The notes below the pieces were generated by a model that did not search any database, was not told where the DNA came from, and saw nothing but the letters and a program-made list of their open reading frames with translations. 64,000 bases of DNA from CALXQW01 sp031553045 (lineage in GTDB: Bacteria > Verrucomicrobiota > Verrucomicrobiia > Opitutales > Intestinicryptomonadaceae): assembly GCA_031553045.1 (NCBI GenBank), contig JAVBLZ010000006.1:806001-870000 (forward strand). Reading direction: 5' to 3'. This document shows, piece by piece, positions 42,601-51,029 of the stretch. A program made the position numbers and the translations under genes. Position 1 is the stretch's first letter; each line of letters begins with the position of its first letter.

Positions 42601-43141
42601 GGATACCATTGTTCATGGCGGCACATTCTCTGTAACGCAAAAGGCTCAGTACGGCACTGTTGACTCCACTCTTGCCGTAAATTCAGGCGCAGTGCTTATG
42701 GGTAGCGGCTACATCTTGGGCGCAACAACCTTACTTAGCGGTTCAACCCTTGCAGCAGGCGAAGGCGTGGGCACGCTCACTTTTGACAATCTATCAATCA
42801 ACGGCGGCTCTATACTTGAAATAGAAAGCGGAGACTTGATAAATGTGCTGGGCACGCTAGACCTCTCGGGCGCATCAGGTATAAATAAAATCTTGATAGA
42901 CCTGATTAACTTTGAAGCCACAGTTGTTGACTACAAAATTATGTCTATGGCGGATTATGCATTCGGCGACACCAACCTCAATGAGTTCTTTGACTTCCAA
43001 GGCAAATTCATCGGCGATATTTATGCGCTAAACGACGCAGTATATCTAAACGGAACGGTAATTCCTGAGCCAAGCACTTATGCCGCAATCTTGGGTTTGC
43101 TGGCGTTAGCCTTTGTGATTTATAGACGCCGCAAGGCATAA
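39653..43141 (+). CDS. Pmp-repeat surface protein with PEP-CTERM sorting signal; start unclear
   Basis: The open frame encodes about 1160 aa with a signal peptide (KKITLTFALLYTAFTAQA), some 24 GGA(I/V) motifs alternating with FxGN motifs, as in chlamydial polymorphic membrane proteins, and a C-terminal VIPEPSTYAAILGLLALAF followed by IYRRRKA, a PEP-CTERM exosortase signal. No autotransporter barrel is present, so it is probably exported, sorted and attached by exosortase as a beta-helix surface protein. The frame has no ATG near its start: only a TTG at 39653. An ATG at 39687 would give MAHTPSFWLKK joined to the signal peptide if the A7 tract (39713-39719) had one more A. Possible slippage or sequence error. 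Confidence 0.8.
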   Translation: MLNNCAITILLHGTYTLLLVKKITLTFALLYTAFTAQAAISTITSFADTDTLGTLRYAINRQAAYDVYTFAYSGTVTLTSSLPTITARDITINTSTYDVAIDGAGAYRIFEITSATVNLSKLTLKNAYSSGNGAALYNSAANLRINLTGLLTFEDNISALGGGAISTFGDLTIVGDTLFKGNSASNSGGAINASNALTLSGAATFKGNSTSNNGGAINSNKGFSISDTAIFGGTGVNEGNTAEYSGGAIYLGNSANTLTFDSDVSFIRNKTTNSSYGTGGAIYFSANSGTNTINNTGVATFKGNSSNSGGAIYSNSNLTITGDATFGGSGANEGNTASTSGGAIYLDTSANTLTFGSTASFINNKVTTASNNGGAIYFESTSGTNTIDNSGLLTFKGNTAANSGGAIYSNSNLTITGDATFGGTGAGEGNTAGNYGGAIYMTSGAKTLTFGNTVDFINNKTTSTSLGYGGAIYFDSTSLNKIANTGLLTFTGNETGYAGGAIYSLGALEITGAVRFGDTGTNEGNSTANYGGAIFMTSGARTLTFGGTADFINNKATSTSLGYGGAIYFVSTSGTKVANTGLLTFTGNTAGSRGGAIYSMGALEITGAVTFGGTSTNEGNSTAYYGGAIYMGNNANALTFGSTADFINNKTTSISLNHGGGAIHFASTSGTNTINNTGLLSFTGNTAGIYGGAVYSLRNLTISGATSFTGNTAGYGGAVSLDIDANTLTFGSTASFINNKTTPAFGSGGAIYFAQNDANTINNTGLLTFTGNTAGFGGGAIYSNGDLGIIGAATFGGTGTNEGNSAACGGAVYLGIFANTLTFSGTTSFINNKATSASGKGGAIYFTSTGSNTINSRLLTFTGNLASNSGGAIYSNGSVFALYANIGNISFSGNKMGVDFEATDPSLTGTANSIYLNNASTVYLAAASGKTITLSDPIKATASTTHTVHINKYQTGTVTNGTVIFSGTNYAENSDHVKTDIKADTIVHGGTFSVTQKAQYGTVDSTLAVNSGAVLMGSGYILGATTLLSGSTLAAGEGVGTLTFDNLSINGGSILEIESGDLINVLGTLDLSGASGINKILIDLINFEATVVDYKIMSMADYAFGDTNLNEFFDFQGKFIGDIYALNDAVYLNGTVIPEPSTYAAILGLLALAFVIYRRRKA
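39713..39719 (+). repeat. A7 tract between candidate ATG and signal peptide
   Basis: Seven A sit between the only nearby ATG (39687, frame 0) and the signal-peptide codons of the long surface-protein frame. With seven A the ATG frame ends at once in TAA; with eight it reads straight into the signal peptide. Confidence 0.5.
40586..41417 (+). repeat. 285-bp internal repeat in the Pmp/PEP-CTERM gene
   Basis: Blocks recur at exactly 285 bp (95 codons): 40586 with 40871 (a run of about 45 bases without visible mismatch) and 40973 with 41258 (about 110 bases, very similar). Shorter and older repeats continue to about 42290. Each unit encodes several GGAI/FxxN motifs. Confidence 0.8.
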
Positions 43142-43186
43142 ATCACCTTTTAATCAAGTGGCGGCATTTAACAAATGTTGCTTTTT

Positions 43187-43218
43187 AAACCGTACTTGGT
43201 CTCGACTAAGTACGGTTT
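43187..43218 (+). terminator. Hairpin after the Pmp/PEP-CTERM gene
   Basis: A perfect 11-bp stem (AAACCGTACTT at 43187-43197, AAGTACGGTTT at 43208-43218) with a 10-base loop, followed by T-rich DNA (GTTTATC). It lies between two converging genes. Confidence 0.7.
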
Positions 43219-43224
43219 GTTTAT

Positions 43225-44187
43225 CTAGCTTTTGTCCACCTTTTTGACTATTGATTCATCAAAGCCGACTTGCTTTTCAACTATGTAAAGCGGTCTGTTT
43301 TGAACTTCAACCAGCACCCTGCCAAGATACTCCCCAACCACGCCCAAAGCTATTAGCTGGATACTGCCAAAAAACAGTATAAATACCAGCAGCGATGCGT
43401 ACCCCGGCACGTCAACACCCTTTATCAACGTGCGCATGATTATATAAAAAGCGTAAGTTGAAGATATGAACGCCACCGTTCCGCCAAGATATGTCCAGAT
43501 GCGCAATGGCAATGTGGTAGAGCCCACAATGCCGTTTATGGCAAAATTCCAAAGCTTGAAAAAGTTCCATTTGCTTTCACCGCCCTCTCTGGACGGCCTC
43601 ACAAATTCGACATAAGTTGACTTGAAGCCAACCCAGTTGAATATGCCTTTCATAAAAAGGGCATGCTCTTTCATTTTCAATATTGCCTCTATAACCCTGC
43701 GGCTGATGAGCCTGTAATCGCCGGTGTTTTGGGGCATTGGCCTTTCCGAAACAAAGTTATATACTTTGTAAAAAAGCTCTGCAGTTTTGCGTTTAAAGAA
43801 GGTGTCATTATCCCTGTTGGAACGCACCGCATAGACAACATCGTAACCTTCTTCCCATTTTTTAACGAGGTCTAAAATAAGTTCCGGAGGGTCTTGCAAG
43901 TCGCAATCCATAGGTATTGCAGAGCGCCCTGAAGAATATCTTAACCCCGCAATCAAAGATACTTCTTTGCCAAAATTTCTGGAAAAAGTAATGTATTTGA
44001 CCGACTTGTTTTTCGTAGCATATCCAGACAAAATCTCCTCCGAATTATCCACACTGCCGTCATTCACGCAAACTATTTCATAAGTGTAACCCTGCAACGA
44101 ATCAAGAACCTTAAACAGCCTTTCAAAAAATGCGTCTAAAGAATCCGCCTCATTAAATATGGGCACTATGATAGAGATATCAGTCAT
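43225..44187 (-). CDS. Membrane-bound GT2 glycosyltransferase (DPM1/GtrB type)
   Basis: The 320-aa protein has a GT2 catalytic domain (IIVPIFNEADSLDAFFERL, VCVNDGSVDNS, and the metal-binding AIPMDCDLQDPPE) followed by two membrane helices near residues 233-300 and the segment GVVGEYLGRVLVEVQNRPLYIV. This architecture is that of polyprenyl-phosphate glycosyltransferases such as GtrB, which put one sugar on undecaprenyl phosphate on the cytoplasmic face. The sugar is not known. It converges with the PEP-CTERM gene. Confidence 0.88.
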   Translation of the reverse strand: MTDISIIVPIFNEADSLDAFFERLFKVLDSLQGYTYEIVCVNDGSVDNSEEILSGYATKNKSVKYITFSRNFGKEVSLIAGLRYSSGRSAIPMDCDLQDPPELILDLVKKWEEGYDVVYAVRSNRDNDTFFKRKTAELFYKVYNFVSERPMPQNTGDYRLISRRVIEAILKMKEHALFMKGIFNWVGFKSTYVEFVRPSREGGESKWNFFKLWNFAINGIVGSTTLPLRIWTYLGGTVAFISSTYAFYIIMRTLIKGVDVPGYASLLVFILFFGSIQLIALGVVGEYLGRVLVEVQNRPLYIVEKQVGFDESIVKKVDKS

Positions 44188-44305
44188 TACCGCAGAGTAA
44201 ATTTTTATAATAAATTATGTCAATTAAATTAAGATGCTTGATTTAGCGCCTCTGAAAAGGCATCATGTGTTTAAGTTTTCTAATCTTACATACAGAAAGT
44301 TATTT

Positions 44306-47300
44306 ATGATAAAATTCTTCAAGGCAATTTTCATATTGATTGCGAGTCTTTGCGTTTCATACGCATTGGCAAAAAACACCGTTCTTTTTTACGAGGCGGA
44401 AACTTTTCAATTCCAAGCGGATTGGTCTTATGAAGACTTTGAAAATAAAGAGGTCTTGCAAGGCAACAGGTCTAAATTTGCGCCCGCAACAGTTGTAGAA
44501 ATACCTCAGGAAGCCGTGTATAGCGTGTGGGTAAGGGCTTATGACAATCTGGAGCTCCTGCCAAAATCTCGACGTTTCGATATTGAAATCAACGGCGAAA
44601 AGCTGCCTATACCCGCCGGCACTCACGGCGTCAAGACCGGTCTTGAGTGGCAAAAACTCGGCGAAATTTCCATCCCAAAGGGCGACGCCTATATCAAGGC
44701 AAAAGGCGTGCCGGCAACGGGTCTGCGCTTTGACGCTATCATACTCACAGACGACGCCAGCTTCAACCCTGTTGGCAAACTTGCAACAAACTCTGAACGC
44801 TCAAGGTTTGTAAGAAAACCAAAGCTGGCAACCTGCGTATTCGACAATGAATTTACATCTCAAGAAAAACTCTCAGACATAAAAAACCCCAAGACATTCT
44901 CCATACAAAACCAACTCATAAAAATCACTTTCACGGAAAAGAAAAACTCCGCAGGAAAAAGCGTCTTTGTGCGCAGCGCAGAATTTGTCAAAAGAGGCAA
45001 AGCCTATCCTATGCCCTCTTTGGAATCTGAGGTTTTGTTTTTGACCTACTCGGCAGAAATTAAAGAGGAAGCTAAAGACCAAACCGCACTTTGGACAACT
45101 TGCGTAAATATGCCCAAAGTAAAAATTGGCGACAAACTTCTAGATTTGGAAACCCCGGCGTTCGACCCTTATTCGGCTGGCGAAAATAAAATCTTGCGCC
45201 CTATTGCCATAAAAATTCTGAATGAAGAATCTTTGGCTTTAACTTATGAAAGCGGAGTTTCCGCAACCCTAACGCTTCAAAAAAATTCTACGTCCGCAAA
45301 GTTTGATGTGCAGTGTAAGATTGATAAATATGGCTTTTACTCCTTCGGCATGCTGGGGTTCTTCCCCTGCGACAGAGAAGATATGAACGCCACTTTGCTG
45401 CCCCCGATGTATCAGATGCGCCGCACAATGCCCATGCCAAAACTTATGGGCAACGCCATGACTTCACAACCCCTAAGCCTTATAGAAAGCGGTTTTGCAG
45501 ACACAAAATTCGCATACGGCTTTGTCGCAAATCCAAAAAATTTGCCTTGGGGTGAATGGTCAAAATTTGGAAATTCAATTTACGGATTCTCTTTGGCATC
45601 TCCAAAAAATCAGGTGCAGCCCGCAATATTTCAACCCGTCTTGGGCGGCAGAAATTCTGAAAAAAACACCGGTGATATTCTGGAAGCTTCTTGGTACATA
45701 GTTGCCGTAAAAGGCGATTGGAAAGACGCTCTAGAGCTTGCCAATCAGGAAATTTTTGACGGCGCAAAATTAAGAGAGCCTTACACAACCTCTCTTTCCG
45801 AAACGCTCTGCAACATTGCAAAATACATGAAAAATGAGGACGCAAGCGGATGGTCAAAACACCTGAAAGGCAGATGGAATGTGGAGTTTCAATACGCCGC
45901 AACGCAATCTTCTCCGCTTGCGGAGCTTGAAGTCGCCCTGCTCACAGATGACGCTGAGTATTATAAAAACATTTCTTTGCCCGCAGTTGAATACACGCTG
46001 TCCAGAAGGGGCTTCCACTTTTCTTCAAAGCCCGGAGAAGGCAGAAGCTCAGTCGGGATAACCTATCTTACCGTACCCAACCAATCTTTCTGGGGAGATT
46101 ACTATGCTAGCATCAACGCAATGTTGGGTTCGGGCAATACTTGGGCAAAAAAGTTTTATGACTTAAAGCTGACAAACTTCAAGTTTTCCGCAGCGCCGCA
46201 GTGGGCTGTTGACTTTGGGCTATATCTTGCAGACCCGTCTGAAGACCGCCTGAATAAGGCTGTTAAAGGTGCTGACGATTGGATAAGCAAGGCTTTCAAA
46301 AATACTTCCACAAATGAGGTCGATTTCAAAAGTTTTGTAAACGTTTCTTTCTATCCGTATTGGTGGTATCTGATAGATTTGTATGAAATTACAAACAATA
46401 AAAAGTATCTGGATTTTGCGCTTGAAGGCTCTTTCTATACGCTAAGCTCTTTGTGGAGCTACCCCACACCGCCGAGCGGAGAAGTTACCGTGCACCCCGA
46501 CGGCATTGTTGAAGGCACTGGTAAAAACTGGTGGAAAGGCGATGTAGCCTTCAGACTCGGACACGCCGAAACCAGAGAGGCTGTCGAAAAATACGCCGAA
46601 GGCAAAAATATACACAGGGTTCTAAAGCACTGTCTATACGCCGTCAAAGAACACAAAGCTGAAGCTATGAGCGTATCCAGGCTTGGGTTGGGAATTGAAC
46701 AGCCTATCACCTACATGATTCCTTTTGCAAATTTTAAAAATATCATCATGCCAAGCTGGGCGCCCGAAATGCTTAAAGTATATCAGTACACAAAAAATGA
46801 TATAATTTTTAAATACTCCAGACACTCAATAATAGGTCGCTACGCAAACTTTCCGGGTTATTATGTGAAAGACTTTACAGACGTGCAGCTAGACCCTGAA
46901 TATCCATACAAAGGACCTGATGTAACGGGTTTTTATTATCACCATGCGCCCTGCCATTTTGCGCACATTACAGATTATCTGATGGCGCAGTTGGAACAAC
47001 GCTCTGAAAACAAAATCAAATTCCCCTTTGTGCGCCAACAAGGCTACGTCTGGTTCACGGACAGAATTTTCGGCAAAGCGGGCAAAGTTTTTGAAGATGA
47101 AAACGTAAAGCCTCTGCTTGCGATGGATGCCGTAAAAACAAATACGCCATTGGTCAGCATAGTCTGCGGCAGGGCTTCAGACGGTCTTTGGCTTATGCTT
47201 TTAAATGATAGCGCACAAGCCGTAAGCACCGCCCTTACTTTTGACGCTTCTCAAAAACTCTTAGCCGACGTTAATCTGGACGCACCCGCAGCTCTCTATA

Positions 47301-47731
47301 ATTCAAAGGGCGTAAAGACCAAAGACATTTCAGCCAAAGATAAAATCAATATCCCCGCCCTATCTTTAGTTGCCGTAAAAATTCCTGCAAAAAAAATAGA
47401 TACTAAAAATAATATCCAAGCTTTGCCGGAAAATTCTCACATAGTTAAGGAAAACTTGGGCTCAAAATCAATCAGCGCCGTGCACGCTTTTAGGATACGT
47501 TCCACATTTGGAGACTCAATATACGCCCTCGCACTTTGCGATTGGAAAACTAAAGCCAAAATCTCTTTGCATCTTGAGGGCGACAGCAAAAAATATTCTG
47601 TGGAAAAATACCCTTATGAAATCACCGTCTTCCCCATAGATATCAATAAAGACGCAAAATTTTATCTGACTATCGAAGAAGAAGGCAAAGAAGCAATCAA
47701 AACGGAAACATTTATTCTAACATGCAAGTAA
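44306..47731 (+). CDS. Large secreted protein of unknown function beside a GH106 enzyme
   Basis: The 1141-aa protein has a signal peptide (MIKFFKAIFILIASLCVSYALA). Residues 25-160 look like a carbohydrate-binding-type beta domain (VLFYEAETFQFQADWSYEDF, then a jelly-roll pattern), resembling CBM35-like modules. The centre (about 500-830) is helical with an alpha/alpha-toroid flavour (WWYLIDLYEITNNKKYLDFAL, VEGTGKNWWKGDVAFRLG), and a beta-rich C-terminus follows. This pattern is found in polysaccharide lyases and glycoside hydrolases, but I cannot name a family. I chose the ATG at 44306, which directly precedes the signal peptide. It overlaps the GH106 gene by 10 bases. Confidence 0.7.
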   Translation: MIKFFKAIFILIASLCVSYALAKNTVLFYEAETFQFQADWSYEDFENKEVLQGNRSKFAPATVVEIPQEAVYSVWVRAYDNLELLPKSRRFDIEINGEKLPIPAGTHGVKTGLEWQKLGEISIPKGDAYIKAKGVPATGLRFDAIILTDDASFNPVGKLATNSERSRFVRKPKLATCVFDNEFTSQEKLSDIKNPKTFSIQNQLIKITFTEKKNSAGKSVFVRSAEFVKRGKAYPMPSLESEVLFLTYSAEIKEEAKDQTALWTTCVNMPKVKIGDKLLDLETPAFDPYSAGENKILRPIAIKILNEESLALTYESGVSATLTLQKNSTSAKFDVQCKIDKYGFYSFGMLGFFPCDREDMNATLLPPMYQMRRTMPMPKLMGNAMTSQPLSLIESGFADTKFAYGFVANPKNLPWGEWSKFGNSIYGFSLASPKNQVQPAIFQPVLGGRNSEKNTGDILEASWYIVAVKGDWKDALELANQEIFDGAKLREPYTTSLSETLCNIAKYMKNEDASGWSKHLKGRWNVEFQYAATQSSPLAELEVALLTDDAEYYKNISLPAVEYTLSRRGFHFSSKPGEGRSSVGITYLTVPNQSFWGDYYASINAMLGSGNTWAKKFYDLKLTNFKFSAAPQWAVDFGLYLADPSEDRLNKAVKGADDWISKAFKNTSTNEVDFKSFVNVSFYPYWWYLIDLYEITNNKKYLDFALEGSFYTLSSLWSYPTPPSGEVTVHPDGIVEGTGKNWWKGDVAFRLGHAETREAVEKYAEGKNIHRVLKHCLYAVKEHKAEAMSVSRLGLGIEQPITYMIPFANFKNIIMPSWAPEMLKVYQYTKNDIIFKYSRHSIIGRYANFPGYYVKDFTDVQLDPEYPYKGPDVTGFYYHHAPCHFAHITDYLMAQLEQRSENKIKFPFVRQQGYVWFTDRIFGKAGKVFEDENVKPLLAMDAVKTNTPLVSIVCGRASDGLWLMLLNDSAQAVSTALTFDASQKLLADVNLDAPAALYNSKGVKTKDISAKDKINIPALSLVAVKIPAKKIDTKNNIQALPENSHIVKENLGSKSISAVHAFRIRSTFGDSIYALALCDWKTKAKISLHLEGDSKKYSVEKYPYEITVFPIDINKDAKFYLTIEEEGKEAIKTETFILTCK

Positions 47732-50700
47732 AGAAATTATTTATGTTGGCAAGCGCATTAACAGCAACGCTTGCCGCCTGTAACGCCCCTGAAAATACGG
47801 AGACGCCAGCCGCAAAAGAGGAAGCTCTTTTTTCAGACATAGTTGTGGAAACAGGCGCACTTGAAGCCGATTTTAAAAACCCGCCAGCAAGCGCAAAGTG
47901 CGGCACATACTGGTATTGGATAAACGGTAACATCTCAAAAGAGGGCATCACAAAAGATTTGGAAACAATGAAGCTTATGGGCATACAGACCGCATTTATC
48001 GGCGACATATTCCAAGGCGCAATAAAAAATGGCGGCGTAAAATCTCTGAGCGAAGAATGGTGGCAGTGCATAGAGCACGCAATCAAAGAAGGCGATAGAA
48101 TAGGCGTTGACATAGGGCTCTTTAATTCAACGGGCTGGAGCCAGTCCGGCGGAATTTGGGTTGAGCCCAAAGACGCAATGCGCAATGTAAAATCAATATT
48201 ACTCAGCCCTGCCGAAGCAAAAAAATTCAAAGTTGATTTGGAATATTTTGAGCCTATCTGCGCACTCGCCTACCCCGCCAAAAAAAATGAAACCCTGCCT
48301 GAATTTGAAGTTAATGCTTCAGAAAATATCAAAGACGTAAAAAACTTTTTTGATAACAATAGGAAAACTTTTGGCGTCATAGAAAAATCCCCCGCTAGTT
48401 TTGAAATAAAGTTTAAGGAAAAAATTTCCGCAAGAAGCCTTGAATATTTTTTGCCCACAATACAAATGGTTTTAGAAGCCAAATTGTACGCAAAAATTGA
48501 CGGGTCGTGGCAGCTTATATCTTCAAGAAATTTAATGCGCACCAAAGACGGCCCTCTCGAAGACGGCGCATTTTCAGACGCTTTTGATGAATGCAATGCA
48601 AAAGAATTTAAAATTGTTTTTTCTGAAACAACACAAGCGGTAAAAATATTGGACATAAATTTTTCACAAAAAAGCATAGTTCCATTTTATGTGGAAAAAC
48701 AACTAGGCAGAATGAGCCCCGTTGCGGACATAAGTCCGGATTCATATCTTTGGAAAGATTCCCCTAAGGCAAGAGAGGCGGATGAAATCAAGCTTTCTGA
48801 AATAGTAGAGCTTAAATTGGAAAAAACTCCCGATGGATTTTATACCGTCAACGCCCCTGAAGGCGACTATGTGGTGCAGATTTGCGGTATGGAGCTCACG
48901 GGCAAAAAAAACGCCCCAGCCTCTGCCGAAAGTACTGGTTTAGAAGTTGACAAAGCAAGTTTTTTAAGCGCTCAAAAACATTTTGATTCTTATATTGGCG
49001 TGCTGCTAAACCGCATGAAACCTGAAGACCGCAAGGCTCTCAAATATGTGATTGCAGACAGTTATGAATGCGGCGCACAAAATTGGACGGATGATTTTAA
49101 AGAAAAATTTGAAGCCGCATACGGATACAACCCTGACAAATGGATGCCCGTATTGACAGGGCAAATTGTAGAAAACTTGGAACGTTCGGAAAGGTTCTTG
49201 TGGGACTTGCGCAGGCTTAACGCAGACTTGATTCCAGAAAATTATGTAGCCGCACTGCGTAAAAAATGTGAGGAAAACAACCTCATTCTCTGGCTTGAAA
49301 ACTACGGACACTGGGGCTTTTCAGGAGAATTTTTAAATTACGGCGGCGCATCCAATGAAATCGGCGGAGAGTTTTGGATAGACCCGCTAAGAGGCGATGT
49401 TGAATGCAGATGTGCCACAAGCGCAGGCGCAATTTACGGCAAAAAAAGAGTCTCTGCTGAAGCTTTCACAACAAAGTCCAACCACTACCAAACCCCCAAA
49501 GATTTTAAAGTGCGTGGAGACTGGGCTTGGAGCGTTGGCGTAAATCATTTTGTCATGCACGTTTTTGTGCATCAACCAGACGACGCCTCACCGGGTATCA
49601 CACCTTGGTTTGGCACTTACTTCAATAGAAGCAACACCTGGGCGCCTTACTCCAGAACGTTTTTTGAATATATTGAAAGAGGCTCTGCAATATTGCAGCA
49701 CGGCAAAAGAGTTACAGATGTTGCATATTTTATCAGCGAAGACACTCCAAACATGACAGGTCCGCAAGACCCAAAACTGCCAAGAGGTTTTGATTTTGAC
49801 TTTATCAATAAAGAAATTTTGATGACAAAAGCCAGGGCGCAAAATGGGCGCTTGGTTTTGGAAAGCGGCGCAAGCTATTCAATCTTGGTTTTGCCAAACC
49901 GCAAAGCCATGACGCCCGAACTTGTCCAAAAAATAACAGAACTTGTGGAAGAAGGCGTGGTGATTTTGGGCAATGCTCCGGAAAAATCGCCAAGCAATAA
50001 AGATTACCCCACCTGCGACGAGCTTGTTAGAAATGTTGCAAGCCGCATGTGGATTGGCGAGGGTGAAAAATCTTGGGAACACGGTTTGGGAAAAGTATTT
50101 TCAAACGTAACTTTGGAAGAAGCTTTTACTGAAATGAATCTTCAGCCAGATATAACAATGCCAAGCGGCTTTGTATATACGCATAGAGAAGAAAACAACC
50201 AGCACGTATATTTTGTATCAAACCAAGATAAAAATGCAAAAAGCGCTGAGTTTTCTTTCAGAATTACAGGCATGCAGCCAGAAATTTGGGATGCGCAAAC
50301 CGGAGAAATTAGAGAGCTTAAAAACTTTTTTGACAACGGCAGACGCATCAAAATACCTCTTGAATTCAAGGCTTTCGACAGCTTTTTTATAGTTTTCAGA
50401 AACCAAACAACATTGAAAGTTTCAAAGGGAGAAAATTTCCCATTGTCTGAATATGTAAAAGAAATCAGCTCTTTAGATTGGCAGCTTGAATTTGAATCAA
50501 GCTATCAACCCAAATTTGGCGCAAGATGTGAAAAACTCATTGATTGGTCTAAAGCAGAGCACCCAGATGTAAAATATTTTAGCGGCAAAGCCGTATATAC
50601 AAAAGATTTCACCTTGGATAGTCTGGAAAGCGGAAGGCTCTATGTGAATTTGGGCGAAGTTGGCGGGCTTGCGCAAGTATTCATAAACGGCTTTGAAACG

Positions 50701-50940
50701 CCCGTACTCTGGCGAGAGCCTTACAGAGTGAATCTTATGCCGCATTTGCGTATAGGCAAAAACACAATACAAGTTGTTGTGATAAACTCTTGGTACAACA
50801 GATTAATTGGCGACTCACAACCCAATGAAAAACCCAGAGCAAACTTTATCGCAAACGGCCCATATTGGTGGAACGACAAAACGCCTCTCATATCTTCTGG
50901 TTTGATAGGCCCAGTCATACTGGAAAAAGATAAACAATAA
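47722..50940 (+). CDS. GH106-family alpha-L-rhamnosidase, lipoprotein
   Basis: The 1072-aa protein has a lipoprotein signal (MQVKKLFMLASALTATLAAC, Cys20) and the GH106 opening: FKNPPASAKCGTYWYWINGN, GITKDLETMKLMGI, EEWWQCIEHAIKEGDRIGVDIG and NSTGWSQSGGIWVEP. GH106 enzymes remove L-rhamnose from plant or algal polysaccharides such as rhamnogalacturonan. The C-terminal third is beta-rich (GRLYVNLGEVGGLAQVFINGF), a usual GH106 galactose-binding-like module. It would be anchored in the outer membrane or periplasm. It overlaps the upstream large secreted protein gene, so both act on the same glycan. Confidence 0.9.
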   Translation: MQVKKLFMLASALTATLAACNAPENTETPAAKEEALFSDIVVETGALEADFKNPPASAKCGTYWYWINGNISKEGITKDLETMKLMGIQTAFIGDIFQGAIKNGGVKSLSEEWWQCIEHAIKEGDRIGVDIGLFNSTGWSQSGGIWVEPKDAMRNVKSILLSPAEAKKFKVDLEYFEPICALAYPAKKNETLPEFEVNASENIKDVKNFFDNNRKTFGVIEKSPASFEIKFKEKISARSLEYFLPTIQMVLEAKLYAKIDGSWQLISSRNLMRTKDGPLEDGAFSDAFDECNAKEFKIVFSETTQAVKILDINFSQKSIVPFYVEKQLGRMSPVADISPDSYLWKDSPKAREADEIKLSEIVELKLEKTPDGFYTVNAPEGDYVVQICGMELTGKKNAPASAESTGLEVDKASFLSAQKHFDSYIGVLLNRMKPEDRKALKYVIADSYECGAQNWTDDFKEKFEAAYGYNPDKWMPVLTGQIVENLERSERFLWDLRRLNADLIPENYVAALRKKCEENNLILWLENYGHWGFSGEFLNYGGASNEIGGEFWIDPLRGDVECRCATSAGAIYGKKRVSAEAFTTKSNHYQTPKDFKVRGDWAWSVGVNHFVMHVFVHQPDDASPGITPWFGTYFNRSNTWAPYSRTFFEYIERGSAILQHGKRVTDVAYFISEDTPNMTGPQDPKLPRGFDFDFINKEILMTKARAQNGRLVLESGASYSILVLPNRKAMTPELVQKITELVEEGVVILGNAPEKSPSNKDYPTCDELVRNVASRMWIGEGEKSWEHGLGKVFSNVTLEEAFTEMNLQPDITMPSGFVYTHREENNQHVYFVSNQDKNAKSAEFSFRITGMQPEIWDAQTGEIRELKNFFDNGRRIKIPLEFKAFDSFFIVFRNQTTLKVSKGENFPLSEYVKEISSLDWQLEFESSYQPKFGARCEKLIDWSKAEHPDVKYFSGKAVYTKDFTLDSLESGRLYVNLGEVGGLAQVFINGFETPVLWREPYRVNLMPHLRIGKNTIQVVVINSWYNRLIGDSQPNEKPRANFIANGPYWWNDKTPLISSGLIGPVILEKDKQ

Positions 50941-50955
50941 ATTAGTTGCACTTCC

Positions 50956-50998
50956 AAAAAAGCGGCGGAAATTTTTAAATATTTCCGCCGCTTTTTTT
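50956..50998. terminator. Strong bidirectional terminator
   Basis: A GC-rich 11-bp stem (50962-50972 with 50981-50991) extended by six A-T pairs (50956-50961 with 50992-50997), 8-base loop, flanked by A and T runs. It separates the GH106 gene from wecB on the other strand. Confidence 0.93.
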
Positions 50999-51029
50999 GA
51001 AGCAACATCTGCGTTAAATTGAATACTCC

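Noticed and set aside
44045..44053. DnaA-box-like TTATCCACA
   Set aside because: A single copy inside the glycosyltransferase gene, with no cluster or AT-rich unwinding region.
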